From IMG/VR virus record IMGVR_UViG_3300043436_001179, positions 1 to 30,214 of that record: DNA of 30,214 nucleotides; one strand, given 5' to 3'. Position numbers and translations under genes: made by a program. Below are positions 11,525 to 19,651 of the stretch, piece by piece (the stretch's first letter is position 1; the number at the start of each line of letters is the position of its first letter). The notes beneath the pieces were generated by a model, which saw only the letters and a program-made list of their open reading frames with translations, searched no databases and was not told the origin of the DNA. This DNA is from a virus.

Positions 11525-12396
11525 AGTGGAAATTTAAATGAATCAATTTGGTTGTGGATTTTCAGCTCACCTTCTACGGTCATTGGCTTTGCAGTGAATT
11601 GTAGGATACGCCCTCCGATTGGCTTAGGTGGTGCGCCTCTTTCGATATGCCATCCCTTTGAGCCATCTCCGTATTCCTCTTTATACGTACCCGTAATCAT
11701 CATGTGAATCTGTCGTTGGTCAACGTAGTACCCTTTTTTAGGATGGTTTTTTAGTGTATCTCTTCTAACATCCCACGCCCAATTTTCATGAATGTGACCC
11801 ATTGAGAACACATCGAAATCTTCATAAGTTTCCATTGCTCTGGTTAGGTTAATCGCACCTTTCGTAACGATTCCCCCACCGCCTGAACCGTGAAAGTATT
11901 TTATCTTCCACGTCTTTTTCTGTGCGCTGCTATTGTATAGACGTTGTCGAATAACTATCCAACCACCGTAACCTCCCACCTCAATCTTGGTATTTGCTTT
12001 CGCGTTGAGTAAGTCAACAAAGCGTTTTAATACGTCCGTTTCTTGGTGCTTAATTATACCTGTCTCATGATTGCCTTGACCAAATCCGATGATGTGTTCA
12101 GCGTATGGCAAAAAGAAATCCACCGCTGTGTTAACGATGGAATCAAAATAGAAAGCATTGTTGTGTTCTGGTCGAATGTCTGATTTGTTTCCTCTACGAT
12201 CACCGCGCCCTTGCATAAGGCAGAATGTGTCTCCGTTAAAAAACATTGGAATGTTGTTTTTCTTGCAGTGTTCTAAGTCACGTTTAAGGACATCTAACCG
12301 TGTTTTCGGATTATCCCAATGTAAGTCACTGAACATACCAATTTGCACTTGGTCACCTACCAAATCAACTACATGAATATTATTCCCCTTGCTCAT
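11521..12396 (-). CDS. Calcineurin-like metallophosphoesterase
   Basis: 291 residues from ATG 12394-12396 (MSKGNNIHVVDLVGDQVQIG). The earlier ATGs in frame lie inside the upstream gene. The full metal-binding set is visible: SDLH (D24, H26), NGDTF (D56), GQGNHE (N109, H110), FHGSGGG (H169) and SMGHIH (H201, H203). The enzyme is therefore probably active on a phosphodiester or phosphomonoester. The location in the virion/lysis operon, between a holin candidate and a permuted peptidase gene, suggests an action on cell-surface or nucleic-acid phosphoesters late in infection; the substrate cannot be read from sequence. It overlaps both neighbours by 4-17 nt. Confidence 0.85.
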   Translation of the reverse strand: MSKGNNIHVVDLVGDQVQIGMFSDLHWDNPKTRLDVLKRDLEHCKKNNIPMFFNGDTFCLMQGRGDRRGNKSDIRPEHNNAFYFDSIVNTAVDFFLPYAEHIIGFGQGNHETGIIKHQETDVLKRFVDLLNAKANTKIEVGGYGGWIVIRQRLYNSSAQKKTWKIKYFHGSGGGGIVTKGAINLTRAMETYEDFDVFSMGHIHENWAWDVRRDTLKNHPKKGYYVDQRQIHMMITGTYKEEYGDGSKGWHIERGAPPKPIGGRILQFTAKPMTVEGELKIHNQIDSFKFPL

Positions 12397-12628
12397 CTTC
12401 TTGCTCTTTAGATTCAACTTGCGCACCATCATATAGTGCAGTTCCACCCGATAACGCTGCGATTGTTGTAAGTGCAGCAATACCCAAAGGCGCGGTTACT
12501 ACACCAGCCAAAAGTAGCGCACTTGCAGCCGTACCAATTACGGTCATAAGTCGACCACGTCTTTTATTCGCAGCGGGTGTCTTTGCCGTGAATCTCTTAA
12601 GCAATTTTTTGATTTTTCCTTTTTCCAT
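12380..12628 (-). CDS. Small basic protein with two membrane helices (holin candidate)
   Basis: 82 residues from the ATG at 12626-12628 (MEKGKIKKLLKRFTAKTP). A basic N-terminus is followed by two adjacent hydrophobic helices: VIGTAASALLLAGVVTAPLG and IAALTTIAALSGGTALYDGA. An acidic tail (ESKEQEDEQGE) ends the protein. Two short helices rich in Ala/Gly plus a charged C-terminus fit a class II-type holin layout, though similar proteins without known role are common in Bacteroidetes phages. It overlaps the gene on each side. Confidence 0.55.
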   Translation of the reverse strand: MEKGKIKKLLKRFTAKTPAANKRRGRLMTVIGTAASALLLAGVVTAPLGIAALTTIAALSGGTALYDGAQVESKEQEDEQGE

Positions 12629-12857
12629 TCGTTTCGATTTTAGTTTCTTTGGGAAGCACACACACTAACTGATTGGGTCGAGTGCCACTGTAATCAAGCA
12701 AATTTATCGCAGTGCTACGTGTGTAGCAATCATGTAACTGTTGCTCTACTCTTTCAAGTCGTGTTTCCAACTTGTTAATGTAGATTAAGGATAGGAATAA
12801 GGCTACCGTTGCGCCTCCGTTGACCTTGACAAATTGAATAATTTTTTCGGCATTCAT
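12597..12857 (-). CDS. Small membrane protein with coiled coil (BhlA/UviB-like holin candidate)
   Basis: 86 residues. A membrane segment at about 15-29 (GATVALFLSLIYINK) is followed by a short coiled coil (LETRLERVEQQLHDCY) and a basic tail (KIETNGKRKNQKIA). One N-terminal membrane helix and an 'ERVEQQLHDCY'-type helix resemble the BhlA/UviB holin-like proteins. The start follows a 59-nt spacer with only a weak promoter-like TACTTTTA. Holin or a membrane anchor; not proven. Confidence 0.5.
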   Translation of the reverse strand: MNAEKIIQFVKVNGGATVALFLSLIYINKLETRLERVEQQLHDCYTRSTAINLLDYSGTRPNQLVCVLPKETKIETNGKRKNQKIA

Positions 12858-12916
12858 TGCTTTTATAAGTGTGTGTGCGTAAAAGTACTAATTATTGATT
12901 AACAAGAACTAACAAT

Positions 12917-13183
12917 TTAACTATTCGCTGGTTCTTGCGGGTTATCACGTTGCAAGTCTAAGTTTATCATATCCATTAACGAAGTGACTTGTGGCAACTG
13001 TGAAAATGCCGTAAATGAACGCATATAAGACTTTACTTGAATCGAATCAATGATTTTCTCATCGTTGATTTCAAGCCATTCGTTGTACATTATCTGAATA
13101 GAATCGCCATCGATGTTGACGTTTATTCCTTTGATTGACCTTTTACGAATAAGGTCACCTGAATTTATTAGTTTTTCTGCCAT
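12917..13183 (-). CDS. Hypothetical protein next to the tail fibre
   Basis: 88 residues with a beta-type middle (RSIKGINVNIDGDSIQIMYN) and a helical end. No family is recognised. It follows the tail fibre gene by 8 nt, so it could be a fibre chaperone or another late accessory, a suggestion based only on position. Confidence 0.55.
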   Translation of the reverse strand: MAEKLINSGDLIRKRSIKGINVNIDGDSIQIMYNEWLEINDEKIIDSIQVKSYMRSFTAFSQLPQVTSLMDMINLDLQRDNPQEPANS

Positions 13184-13191
13184 GATAAAAA

Positions 13192-14334
13192 TTATTGAAG
13201 TGTTAAAAATCCACCGCCCACAACGTTTGTAGGGTTAGTTGCCCACGTAGGGTTAATGAATACCATACGCACAATGTCACCCGCTACATATGGTATGTTA
13301 AGTGAGGTATTTGTGAACGTTCGCACGGCTGTATTCGATGCAACTGTTTGAACAAGGTAATCCGTTCCTTGGTGACGAACATACAATGACCAAGATTCAT
13401 TAGTTCCCGCTACACCCGCTGCAAATGTTGTAAAGTCGCACCCACGAATCACACCATTTCCACGCATAACGATTTCAAAAGGAGCGGGGGATAACGATGC
13501 CAATTGAGGAGTACCCGCTGCCATTCCGAATGCTACTGTCTGCGCATCCGTTGGATTCCAAGTTGAAAAAAGCACTTGCAAAAATCGCATCGAAATACCT
13601 TGCCAAAACGTACCGTTGTAAACTTCCTTTCGATTCGTTGTTGTGTTGTAGATTTCCAATCCTGTTGCGGGTGAGCCAATCGCATTGCGTTGTGTAGTGG
13701 TCATGCGAGGTAACAGAACACCTTGAGTGGTCGAATCAATCTGAACCAACGATGAACCTGTTGCGGCAGTGCCGTTAAATAACGCTTTACCTTGACAATT
13801 CAACGCACCAGATGAACCTGTGTTTTCATAAGGCACAACACCGTAACCAGTACCTGTTGAGTAAGCGTAAACACCCGAACCACGAGATACACCTACAACT
13901 CCGTATGTATCACCTTGTCCTAATACACCGCTTACACCATTAAAAACCCCACCGTAATCAGTATTACTTAAACCGCTAACACCCGCTCCACTATTACTCT
14001 CACCTCTTACACCATCTTCAGAACCACCAACACCAAGCACACCAATTCCGTTGCCTGTGTTCAATCCGTAAAGTGAGCGTGTGGTTGATGCGCTTTCGAC
14101 CACTACTCCGTTGGTTGTGCCTAAAAAGGTTAATGAGTTACCCGCTTGCGTTACAGTTCTATTACCTGTTAACGTTCCGTTTGTGTTGTAGATATTGGTA
14201 TCTCCTAATTGCGCACCTGTAACGCGCTTTGAAACGTAGCCACCTAATCCATCTGGTTCGGAAATTTCGACCAAGTCTGTTGAGCCAATTGTTGAGCCTT
14301 TAGCAGGAAGTTCACTTATTTTTTTTGTTGACAT
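13192..14334 (-). CDS. Tail fibre / receptor-binding protein
   Basis: 380 residues. The N-terminus (MSTKKISELPAKGSTIGSTD, then LVEISEPDGLGGYVSKRVTG) is the attachment-type domain seen in many Bacteroidetes tail fibres. Residues about 90-170 are Gly-, Ser- and Val-rich with repeating G-V-x-G turns (GVRGESNSGAGVSGLSN, then GVVGVSRGSGVYAYS), typical of a trimeric beta-helix shaft. After QGVLLPRMTTTQRNAIGSPA comes EIYNTTTNRKEVYNGTFWQG and a C-terminal beta-rich tip that would meet the host. The VLLPRMTTTQRNAI motif is common before the tip in this phylum. Host specificity likely resides in the last ~130 residues. Confidence 0.78.
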   Translation of the reverse strand: MSTKKISELPAKGSTIGSTDLVEISEPDGLGGYVSKRVTGAQLGDTNIYNTNGTLTGNRTVTQAGNSLTFLGTTNGVVVESASTTRSLYGLNTGNGIGVLGVGGSEDGVRGESNSGAGVSGLSNTDYGGVFNGVSGVLGQGDTYGVVGVSRGSGVYAYSTGTGYGVVPYENTGSSGALNCQGKALFNGTAATGSSLVQIDSTTQGVLLPRMTTTQRNAIGSPATGLEIYNTTTNRKEVYNGTFWQGISMRFLQVLFSTWNPTDAQTVAFGMAAGTPQLASLSPAPFEIVMRGNGVIRGCDFTTFAAGVAGTNESWSLYVRHQGTDYLVQTVASNTAVRTFTNTSLNIPYVAGDIVRMVFINPTWATNPTNVVGGGFLTLQ

Positions 14335-14397
14335 TCTCTAATGATTTAAGGTAAATCTTAATTTTCTCCGCGTTCTTTTGGCGCGGCTTACTTTGTT

Positions 14398-14898
14398 TTA
14401 TAGTACCCATCCGATAAAATAATTGTCTGAATCTGGTGATACGTCAGCATTTGAGTTTTCGTTATACTCAGGAAACAAATCTTGATTGTAGCAGATGTAG
14501 TCGTTCAAACGCTCAGTGTAATTTTGCGCTGTTTGTCGTTCCTTTTCTACTAGGAAATCAACCTCATTCTTATCAACGCTCTCACTGTTTTCAGCACCGT
14601 GTTTAAATACGCCTTTGTTTGCAACCGTATAAGCCGCCCACGGTAAATATTCGACCATTGCCCAATGAATTAACACAGGTTTTATGTATTCAGTTACAAG
14701 CGTTAAATAATCACCTGACAATGTATTATCTTCAATATCTGATTTAATGCGATTCAATAACCGTGTGCCTAGTATATTCTGCAAATGTATATCCTGTGCA
14801 ATCTTGATGTATTGCACGAACTTATCCGTATCTGCATTTCCATTTAAGGAAGTGAATTTAACCAGATCGTTTCTGTTGATTAAAAGTGCCTCTGCCAT
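14398..14898 (-). CDS. Head-tail connector protein (DUF6712-like)
   Basis: 166 residues. LLINRNDLVKFTSLNGNADT, FVQYIKIAQDIHLQNILGTR and a Trp-rich helix (HWAMVEYLPWAAYTVANKG) form the pattern of the Bacteroidetes phage head-tail connector group (gp6-like all-helical adaptors). The protein would bind below the portal ring. It follows the portal gene by 1 nt, which agrees with the role. The C-terminus (FIGWVL) is short and aromatic. Confidence 0.68.
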   Translation of the reverse strand: MAEALLINRNDLVKFTSLNGNADTDKFVQYIKIAQDIHLQNILGTRLLNRIKSDIEDNTLSGDYLTLVTEYIKPVLIHWAMVEYLPWAAYTVANKGVFKHGAENSESVDKNEVDFLVEKERQTAQNYTERLNDYICYNQDLFPEYNENSNADVSPDSDNYFIGWVL

Positions 14899-14899
14899 T

Positions 14900-16810
14900 T
14901 TACCCGATGTTTTTCTTTATCCAATTAGGATGATGTCCGTTGTAAGGCATATCCTTTGGAGCAATTTTACTTTGTGCGTTTCCTGTTGGTCTAGGTTGGT
15001 ATGTCTTTGGTATTGAACTCACCTCTTTAGCTGAACTCAATGATTTAAATTCTGTGTCCTTTTTAAGGCGATACAAAGCCTCTGACCAATAGTGTGAACA
15101 GTTTACACCGCCTTTAAATTTGAATAGGTCATAAGGCTGTTTTTCATGTCCTAATTCTTTGTTAACTCCTGCACGGCTTGCGCGGTCAATATCTTCTAGT
15201 CGATAAACAACACCGCTGTTTGTACGGCTCATCATTTGCTTGCAGAATTCGCGACTGTTTGCGGATGAATAACGCTCCGAATATTGGTAACGCACTTTGT
15301 AAACTGATTTGTCTAAGTAGCTATCTCGGCTAGGTTGTGCTTTGATAACCTCTGCAAGTTTTGTGAGGAACGTCTTTTTTGGTTTAATCAAACGATTTGC
15401 CCAATCTTCAATAGACTCATTACCCTCTTTATACTCGCGTGTGTCAACCAATTCCCACTCATCGTCTAGACTTTCACCTTCAAGTGTTTCTAATATGCCG
15501 TTAAATTCATCATCGTTTAAGTCATCTTTATGTGATAGGCAAACTGACATCTCAACAGGTTGTGCAATTTGTCCGCCACCGCTTTCCGCTTCAAGTCCAA
15601 CCAATGCGCGTATTTCGTTAGGTGTCATTGATTCCAAAACCTTATTTGCAACCAATGGAGAAAGCGAGTTGATGGCTTCAATTACGCGAGAATTAGAATC
15701 ATCTTTTGTAAGGTCACCAGATGCATCTAGTGGATTCAAAGAATCAAAGTATAGTTCTAAAGAGTTTACTCCGTTATATGATAAAATGGTATAATAAGAA
15801 TCAATCAAAACTTGTTGCTTAGGATTGATTACCATATTCTCAAACAAAATCGCAGCGTTTCGCATTTCATCAGCATTGGATGAGAATCCATTTGCCGAAC
15901 CAACCCCAAATAATAGCGGACTAGTAACGTTGTGCGAAAGCATAATTTTACGCAGGCATTCTTCACTTAAGTACTCGTAATGTTTCGGTGCATCGTTCAA
16001 AGGAATATCGTCAACCGTTGTACGCATTTCTGCATTCTGGTTGAATGATACGATAACCTTTTGACCTTTTGAACCTGTCAGCTTGTTCAATACCTTTCGG
16101 CTAGTTACATTCTGTTGTTCCTCACTTGGAATGCCATTGTTGAAGTTTACAACCTTTGTACCGCTAAAGCCATTCTGAACCTCGTTTATAAGGTAGTCTG
16201 ATATCTCTTCTTCTAGCAACGCATAAGGCAAAGCACCTTGGTAATCTACTAAAGAATAGTATTTCATCCCCACAGTATACTTGCGAACGAACATAACCTC
16301 TAATCCCTCATTTGAAGTACCAAACGCAGGTACTCTTTTAGGTGGAAACTTCTTTGTGTCGTTCCAATTGTCAGAATAGTAATACCCTTTAATGTCTCCG
16401 TTTTCATCACATTTTTCAGATCTCCAAAGCTGAACAGGTGAATGATACACGCTTACAATCTTTTTACGGTCTTTACTGTAAATAACCTGAATCATTGCAC
16501 CACCTAGTAGGTACAAATCATCGACCATTTTACGCACTTCCTCTTTAGGGAATAGCGTTACCATTTGCGCATATTCATTCGGGTGTTGAGATGCGTTTAA
16601 TGCACCCAAACCGCGACCATAAATCAAACGACAAATGTTGTTAATTATCGCATTGTTAGTCGCGCTTCCTGTGTACCTGTCAATCAAGTACTGATAGAAG
16701 TCGTTGTTTGCTCCGTATTCAACCCATTCATCCTTTTTACTTTCCTGAATCACAGGTGAAGTGTAAGACGATAGTTGCAATACGTGAACGTTTGTATTAT
16801 TATCACTCAT
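14900..16810 (-). CDS. Portal protein with C-terminal extension
   Basis: 636 residues from ATG 16808-16810 (MSDNNTNVHVLQLSSYTSPV). Residues 20-400 hold the portal core: WVEYGANNDFYQYLIDRY, the ring-forming LYLLGGAMIQVIYSKD, and LSEECLRKIMLSHNVTSPLLF followed by SSNADEMRNAAILFENMVI. After about residue 400 comes an acidic segment (HKDDLNDDEFNGILETLEGE) and a distinct domain that includes RSDSYLDK-like, MSRTNSGVVYRLEDIDRASR and KGGVNCSHYWSEALYRLKK. Such a tail resembles a minor-head (MuF-type) module, so portal and head-morphogenesis parts may be fused. The portal is ~11 kb from the terminase. Confidence 0.8.
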   Translation of the reverse strand: MSDNNTNVHVLQLSSYTSPVIQESKKDEWVEYGANNDFYQYLIDRYTGSATNNAIINNICRLIYGRGLGALNASQHPNEYAQMVTLFPKEEVRKMVDDLYLLGGAMIQVIYSKDRKKIVSVYHSPVQLWRSEKCDENGDIKGYYYSDNWNDTKKFPPKRVPAFGTSNEGLEVMFVRKYTVGMKYYSLVDYQGALPYALLEEEISDYLINEVQNGFSGTKVVNFNNGIPSEEQQNVTSRKVLNKLTGSKGQKVIVSFNQNAEMRTTVDDIPLNDAPKHYEYLSEECLRKIMLSHNVTSPLLFGVGSANGFSSNADEMRNAAILFENMVINPKQQVLIDSYYTILSYNGVNSLELYFDSLNPLDASGDLTKDDSNSRVIEAINSLSPLVANKVLESMTPNEIRALVGLEAESGGGQIAQPVEMSVCLSHKDDLNDDEFNGILETLEGESLDDEWELVDTREYKEGNESIEDWANRLIKPKKTFLTKLAEVIKAQPSRDSYLDKSVYKVRYQYSERYSSANSREFCKQMMSRTNSGVVYRLEDIDRASRAGVNKELGHEKQPYDLFKFKGGVNCSHYWSEALYRLKKDTEFKSLSSAKEVSSIPKTYQPRPTGNAQSKIAPKDMPYNGHHPNWIKKNIG

Positions 16811-17147
16811 AGAAAACAAATTCGTTATTAGTGCTTGTTGCTGTATATTGACCGTTGTTAATTGTAAACGATGTTAGCGGTTGATTAGTGCAGAACACTT
16901 TGTCGTAAAACACTAAATCCGTTCCGTTATAAACCTTAACAATGTAAAACCGATTTTGAACCGTTGGAAATATCGCGTTGAATGAATAGTAATAGTTCCC
17001 ACTTGTGCTTGGTATCTGAATATTTGAAATAGTAAGCACCGTTAATTCACCGCTTAATTCATCCAATACCGTAGCACCATCGAAACTTGTGCCTTGTGGC
17101 ATGAATCTGAACGTTTGCGCGCTGTTTGTTTCATTTAGTATTGTCAT
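16803..17147 (-). CDS. Hypothetical small structural protein
   Basis: 114 residues, almost wholly beta-strand in character (SGELTVLTISNIQIPSTSGN, YSFNAIFPTVQNRFYIVKVY) with few charged residues. This composition fits a virion decoration, neck or tail-tube accessory. No family is recognised. It lies between the major tail protein unit and the portal and overlaps the portal start by 8 nt. Confidence 0.55.
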   Translation of the reverse strand: MTILNETNSAQTFRFMPQGTSFDGATVLDELSGELTVLTISNIQIPSTSGNYYYSFNAIFPTVQNRFYIVKVYNGTDLVFYDKVFCTNQPLTSFTINNGQYTATSTNNEFVFYE

Positions 17148-17183
17148 ATTTTTATAATAACGAATTTCCGATTTTGTATTAAT

Positions 17184-17207
17184 AAAAAAGGGTGACCGTA
17201 GCCACCC
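17184..17207 (-). terminator. UACG-tetraloop terminator after the major tail gene
   Basis: GGGTGGC-TACG-GTCACCC on the minus strand (17207-17190), a 7-bp stem with a UNCG-type loop, followed by six T (17189-17184). Confidence 0.88.
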
Positions 17208-17233
17208 CTCTTAACTCAACAAATGGAAATCTA

Positions 17234-17800
17234 TTAAGACGCAACGATTGAAGAACCTGCACCAAATACAGCACCAGAAGCATCTGCAAGTGTTGCCTCG
17301 CTCGCACAATCCAAGAAATTAGCAGGAATGTTCTCCATTGCTGTGAACGTCAAATTGTAACCATTGAAATCACCCATTGCAGTACCACTTGAAATTGTAC
17401 CCGCTGTCATGTCACAACCACGCTCCAATCCCATTAAAAAGAATTGATTTGTGCGTGTCTTAACAACGATGTGTGGACGTCCATAAGCTAACAATTTAAC
17501 TGTTTTGTGTGTAGCAACGTCCTGTTTTTTCAACTGAATCGTTAACACTTGCTCAACGAATGTCGTTCCGTTGTCGCGTGAAGTTTGAATCGTTTGCTCA
17601 AATGAGTTTGCACCTTTCAATTCGTACTTGTACAAAGAAGTAACACCTGCAACGTCAGTGATTAAGTCAGTGTTCGTATTGTCGTATGTCACATCAGATT
17701 CAGCATCATACGCTCCGTAGTTAATAAAGTAGACTGCATCCAATCCTGATACACTGTCTTTGCAGGATTCTGCTCTACCATTTGCAATATCGCAAGCCAT
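17234..17800 (-). CDS. Major tail protein (tail tube)
   Basis: 188 residues. MACDIANGRAESCKDSVSGL then VYFINYGAYDAESDV, YKYELKGANSFEQTIQTSRD and VVKTRTNQFFLMGLERGCDM, ending in a Ser/Ala tail, match the tail tube family of flavobacterial siphophages: a beta-sandwich with a conserved 'ANGRxxxCKDSVGG' opening and 'EQTI..SRENGT'. It stacks in hexameric rings around the tape measure. The gene has its own flanking terminators at 17823-17851 and 17184-17207, so it is likely expressed at high, separately tuned levels. Confidence 0.8.
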   Translation of the reverse strand: MACDIANGRAESCKDSVSGLDAVYFINYGAYDAESDVTYDNTNTDLITDVAGVTSLYKYELKGANSFEQTIQTSRDNGTTFVEQVLTIQLKKQDVATHKTVKLLAYGRPHIVVKTRTNQFFLMGLERGCDMTAGTISSGTAMGDFNGYNLTFTAMENIPANFLDCASEATLADASGAVFGAGSSIVAS

Positions 17801-17822
17801 GTCTTTTAATTTTTAATGTTAT

Positions 17823-17851
17823 AAAAAAGGGTGGTGTTTTTTGCACCACCC
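17823..17851 (-). terminator. Strong terminator after the major capsid gene
   Basis: Minus strand GGGTGGTG (17851-17844), 7-nt loop, CACCACCC (17836-17829), then six T. An 8-bp GC-rich stem. Confidence 0.9.
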
Positions 17852-17872
17852 CATTACCTTGTTTGCTAGTTA

Positions 17873-18829
17873 TTAGTTAGCGGAGTTAGTGATTCCGTAA
17901 GTTACGATGTCACCTGCAAAACCGTACTGAACACCTGCTGTCAAACGCATGATTACGCGAACGTTTTGTGAACCATCCAAATCACCCATGTCAATCAATT
18001 TTACTTCGTTATGGTCAGACAACAATCCTGTACCAAACCACAAGTTTTCTTTTGTAGTCAACATTGCAGTGTTAGCAGCAAGACCGTTCACCATTTCAAC
18101 AGGAATACCATCGAAAGACAAACCGCTACCCATTGAGTACCATTGTGTACCTTGGTTGTTTGTACCGTTAGCACCTACACCAGATGCAGCAAAACCACCC
18201 AATGCACGTACATACGCTTTGTAGATGTTTTGAGAAACGTACAAAATCAACCCTTCTTTTCCGTACAAACGTGAAGGCAAAGCATCAACGATTTTACCAA
18301 GTTCTGCAACAACGTTAGCAGCGGTTACAGTAGTACCAGCAACTTCTTGTGCAGAAGGCAAAGCAGCATCAGCAGCAATCAATGTAGCAAATCCTGCAAA
18401 TTCACCAGCGTTTGAGTTAACACCTGTCCAAATGTTCGTTTCGTTTTTAGCAGCTACTTTCTCAGCAACGTGTGCCAAAAGGAAATCAGCAAGAGACTGT
18501 GGCAACTGATCGAAAGCTGAATACCCCATAGATACAGCATCCCAATCTGAACGGAAATCTTTTTTACACAATTCCAAATTCACTTGGAATTCCTCTGGTT
18601 GCAAAACGCGCTCTGCGATTGTTACAGTTGAAGTAGCCGAAAAGTCACAAGTAGCATTTTTCAAGATATCGTCAGTAGACAAAGTCTTAACAACTTGCTT
18701 GTACTTGATGTTTGGTTTAACCGTGATTAGGTTTTTTGAAATTGTTGGAGCAGAAAGCAATGCAGCAGCGATGTATTTACCTGCTGATTCACCTGCGTAA
18801 GTTGTAGTGATTGATGTTGTTGTAGCCAT
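17873..18829 (-). CDS. Major capsid protein
   Basis: 318 residues. The Thr-rich N-terminus (MATTTSITTTYAGESAGKYI), the KYKQVVKTLSTDDILKNATC stretch, SVSTVTIAERVLQPEEF-like strand and the helical EKVAAKNETNIWTGV region, then LPSRLYGKEGLILYVSQNIYKA, are those of HK97-fold capsid proteins of this phage group. The codon choice is richer in G/C third positions than neighbouring genes, as expected for a highly expressed protein. A scaffold gene lies 5 nt upstream and a protease before it; a strong terminator follows. Confidence 0.88.
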   Translation of the reverse strand: MATTTSITTTYAGESAGKYIAAALLSAPTISKNLITVKPNIKYKQVVKTLSTDDILKNATCDFSATSTVTIAERVLQPEEFQVNLELCKKDFRSDWDAVSMGYSAFDQLPQSLADFLLAHVAEKVAAKNETNIWTGVNSNAGEFAGFATLIAADAALPSAQEVAGTTVTAANVVAELGKIVDALPSRLYGKEGLILYVSQNIYKAYVRALGGFAASGVGANGTNNQGTQWYSMGSGLSFDGIPVEMVNGLAANTAMLTTKENLWFGTGLLSDHNEVKLIDMGDLDGSQNVRVIMRLTAGVQYGFAGDIVTYGITNSAN

Positions 18830-18834
18830 CTTTA

Positions 18835-19425
18835 TTATTTATTTAAGAATGAATAAACTGATTGTTTAATTGAAGGCGCGCCTTTTGCACCCCATGTGAA
18901 GCCTTCCGACTTCGATTCGTTTTCAGGATTGTGAACGATAGGAGCAGCAGCAGGCTCATCACTTTCCGTAGAAAGTTCAACAGGCTTTTGCTCTTTCAGT
19001 TCTTGAATTTGTGATTTCAAAGATTCGATTTCGGCTTTTAAAGTTGCTACTTCATCAGCACTGAAATACGTTTCCTTAACCACAGATTCAACAGTCTTTT
19101 TAGGAGCTGTTTGCTCCATTTCAGTAGGTACTGCTTCAGGTGCTTCAATCTCAATTTCGACCTCTTGTTCTGGCTCTTCCGCTTCTTTGATTTCGGCAAT
19201 GATTCCTTCCTGCTCGACAACCAAGACGCGCCCATCTTCAAGAGAATACTCTCCAACAGGCAATGCAACAGTACCACCGTCTGTAACGATAGCAACCTGC
19301 ATACCTGCTTCAAAAGATTCTGCTTCGATTGTAGTCACTCCATCCTGCAAAACCATTTGAGCTAATTTGACTTCAACAGCCTTTAACCCTACTGCTTTCA
19401 AAATGTTGTTAATTTGTTCTTTCAT
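18835..19425 (-). CDS. Capsid scaffolding-type protein
   Basis: 196 residues. The N-terminal part (ILKAVGLKAVEVKLAQMVLQ, ALPVGEYSLEDGRVLVVEQE) is a small beta-domain; the middle is extremely acidic (EAEEPEQEVEIEIEAPEAVP); a coiled coil follows (SADEVATLKAEIESLKSQIQ); the C-terminus is short and conserved-looking (SIKQSVYSFLNK). An acidic spacer, a coiled coil and a C-terminal capsid-binding tail before the capsid gene is the usual scaffold layout. It would be removed by the upstream XkdF-like protease during maturation. Confidence 0.75.
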   Translation of the reverse strand: MKEQINNILKAVGLKAVEVKLAQMVLQDGVTTIEAESFEAGMQVAIVTDGGTVALPVGEYSLEDGRVLVVEQEGIIAEIKEAEEPEQEVEIEIEAPEAVPTEMEQTAPKKTVESVVKETYFSADEVATLKAEIESLKSQIQELKEQKPVELSTESDEPAAAPIVHNPENESKSEGFTWGAKGAPSIKQSVYSFLNK

Positions 19426-19461
19426 ACAATTAAAATTTAGGATTTACAAAATGTATGTTTT

Positions 19462-19650
19462 TTAGTTGCTCACACGAACGATTGTACGCTCCGTGTTTGT
19501 GTTGGTAATGTTTGATAATCTTTGACCTGTCGTTGCTCCGATTCCTTGGTTCAACGTTTCGCCTTTACAGTTTTCGATGCTGTAAGTGCCATCTTCACCA
19601 AGGCATCCACGCTTACCGCCTTCTGGACTTGTGCTTTTCTTTTTAGCCAT
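19462..19650 (-). CDS. Small hypothetical protein between protease and scaffold
   Basis: 62 residues, lysine-rich start (MAKKKSTSPEGGKRGCLGED), then GTYSIENCKGETLNQGIGAT and a Thr/Asn-rich end. No family is recognised, but small genes of this type are regular neighbours of the XkdF-like protease in Bacteroidetes phages. Two Cys (C16, C28 region) may be structural. It begins 1 nt after the protease stop. Confidence 0.6.
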   Translation of the reverse strand: MAKKKSTSPEGGKRGCLGEDGTYSIENCKGETLNQGIGATTGQRLSNITNTNTERTIVRVSN

Positions 19651-19651
19651 A

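Noticed and set aside
14335-14397. CCGCG/CGCGG hairpin between connector and tail fibre genes
   Set aside because: No U-tract on the minus strand and only a weak one on the plus strand; not called as a terminator.
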